Positions 63,738 through 64,000 of a stretch of 64,000 nt of DNA are shown here, in pieces. A program made the translations under genes and the position numbers. The notes beneath the pieces were generated by a model. It ran no database searches and was not told the DNA's origin. It saw only the letters and a program-made list of their open reading frames with translations. The DNA comes from JADKAV01 sp037045455 (GTDB taxonomy: Bacteria; Actinomycetota; Actinomycetes; S36-B12; UBA10799), in assembly GCA_037045455.1 (NCBI GenBank), contig JBAOIN010000012.1, forward strand, positions 186,001 to 250,000, in the 5' to 3' direction. The stretch's first letter is position 1, and every line of letters starts with the position of its first letter.

Positions 63738-64000
63738 CGGAGCGAGTCGAGTTGAGCCCCTCAGCACGCCTCGCGACGCTGTCGAACCTCAGGGGCGCTC
63801 GGGTTGTCCAGAGAGCCGGCGTTGGCACTGATCCGACGTCGACACGACGAACTCTTGGGATAGCCGGCAGAACTCATCCGGCTGCTGTCCGTCCTTCCAA
63901 GGTGCGCGAGATCGCCGGCCTATCCTGGAACGAGCGTTCCGAGCAATGGGAATTGCGATCTACCGACAGTCGTTCCGGAGCGCCTCGACCAATTCGCTGC

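Noticed and set aside
1..64000. CRISPR arrays, insertion sequences, prophage or attachment sites
   Set aside because: No evenly spaced repeats, transposase or integrase motifs were seen. The dispersed repeat is too sparse and irregular for CRISPR.
63738..64000. A partial gene at the right edge (short open frames running off the end)
   Set aside because: 263 bp remain and no frame shows a family motif or a ribosome binding site, so no call is made.

Overview
The window is 64 kb of high-GC DNA from an actinobacterium (Actinomycetota). The left end carries the envelope/division cluster known from mycobacteria and streptomycetes: a DUF881 protein, trpG/pabA, then a PASTA-domain Ser/Thr kinase, a class B penicillin-binding protein, a RodA/FtsW-type SEDS protein, a PP2C phosphatase and two FHA proteins. 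Further right lie DprE1, DprE2 and a UbiA-type prenyltransferase, the donor route for cell-wall arabinan. Together these suggest an arabinan-making actinobacterium, but nothing here fixes the genus. The second kinase (PknA) of the mycobacterial cluster is absent. I see no tRNA, rRNA, CRISPR array or insertion sequence.

Layout: 1-8.1 kb, growth and division control cluster. 8.3-14.1 kb, a GMC oxidoreductase with a small partner, two SDR epimerases, GtrA, a family 2 glycosyltransferase and RmlC. 14.1-20.5 kb, a sulfotransferase, three tandem paralogous glycosyltransferases (the last fused to a methyltransferase), an acyltransferase and a PhyH-type dioxygenase. 20.3-28.6 kb, two glycosyltransferases, a sugar dehydrogenase/aminotransferase/acetyltransferase cassette (copy A), then RmlD, RmlB and RmlA. 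28.6-32.2 kb, a Wzm/Wzt-type ABC exporter around another glycosyltransferase. 32.4-40.2 kb, a second copy (B) of the same five-gene block, interrupted by three other glycan genes. 40.2-46.4 kb, a DUF2142 membrane protein, glycosyltransferases, DUF2304 and a polyprenyl glycosylphosphotransferase. 46.6-50.6 kb, an RmlC-like cupin, DprE2, DprE1, UbiA and a membrane protein. 50.6-58.6 kb, three paralogous secreted glycoside-hydrolase-like proteins, a DUF1972 glycosyltransferase, an AAA ATPase with its own operator-like sites, and a DUF4012 protein. 58.6-64 kb, small accessory genes, dispersed repeats and an AlbA_2/ATPase regulator.

The 8-58 kb part reads as one glycan factory. It makes dTDP-rhamnose (RmlABCD), probably a diacetamido-uronic acid-type sugar (two dehydrogenase/aminotransferase/acetyltransferase cassettes), and decaprenyl-phospho-arabinose. 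It starts chains on a polyprenyl carrier, extends them with more than a dozen glycosyltransferases, decorates them (sulfotransferase, methyltransferases, acyltransferases) and exports through Wzm/Wzt. The secreted hydrolase-like proteins probably trim or process the product. Genes overlap by ATGA or GTGA again and again, so translation is probably coupled.

Caution: about half of the glycan genes carry one or more single-base frameshifts, often at short homopolymers. The pattern looks like assembly or sequencing indels rather than gene decay. For such genes I give the full span and say where the frame changes.
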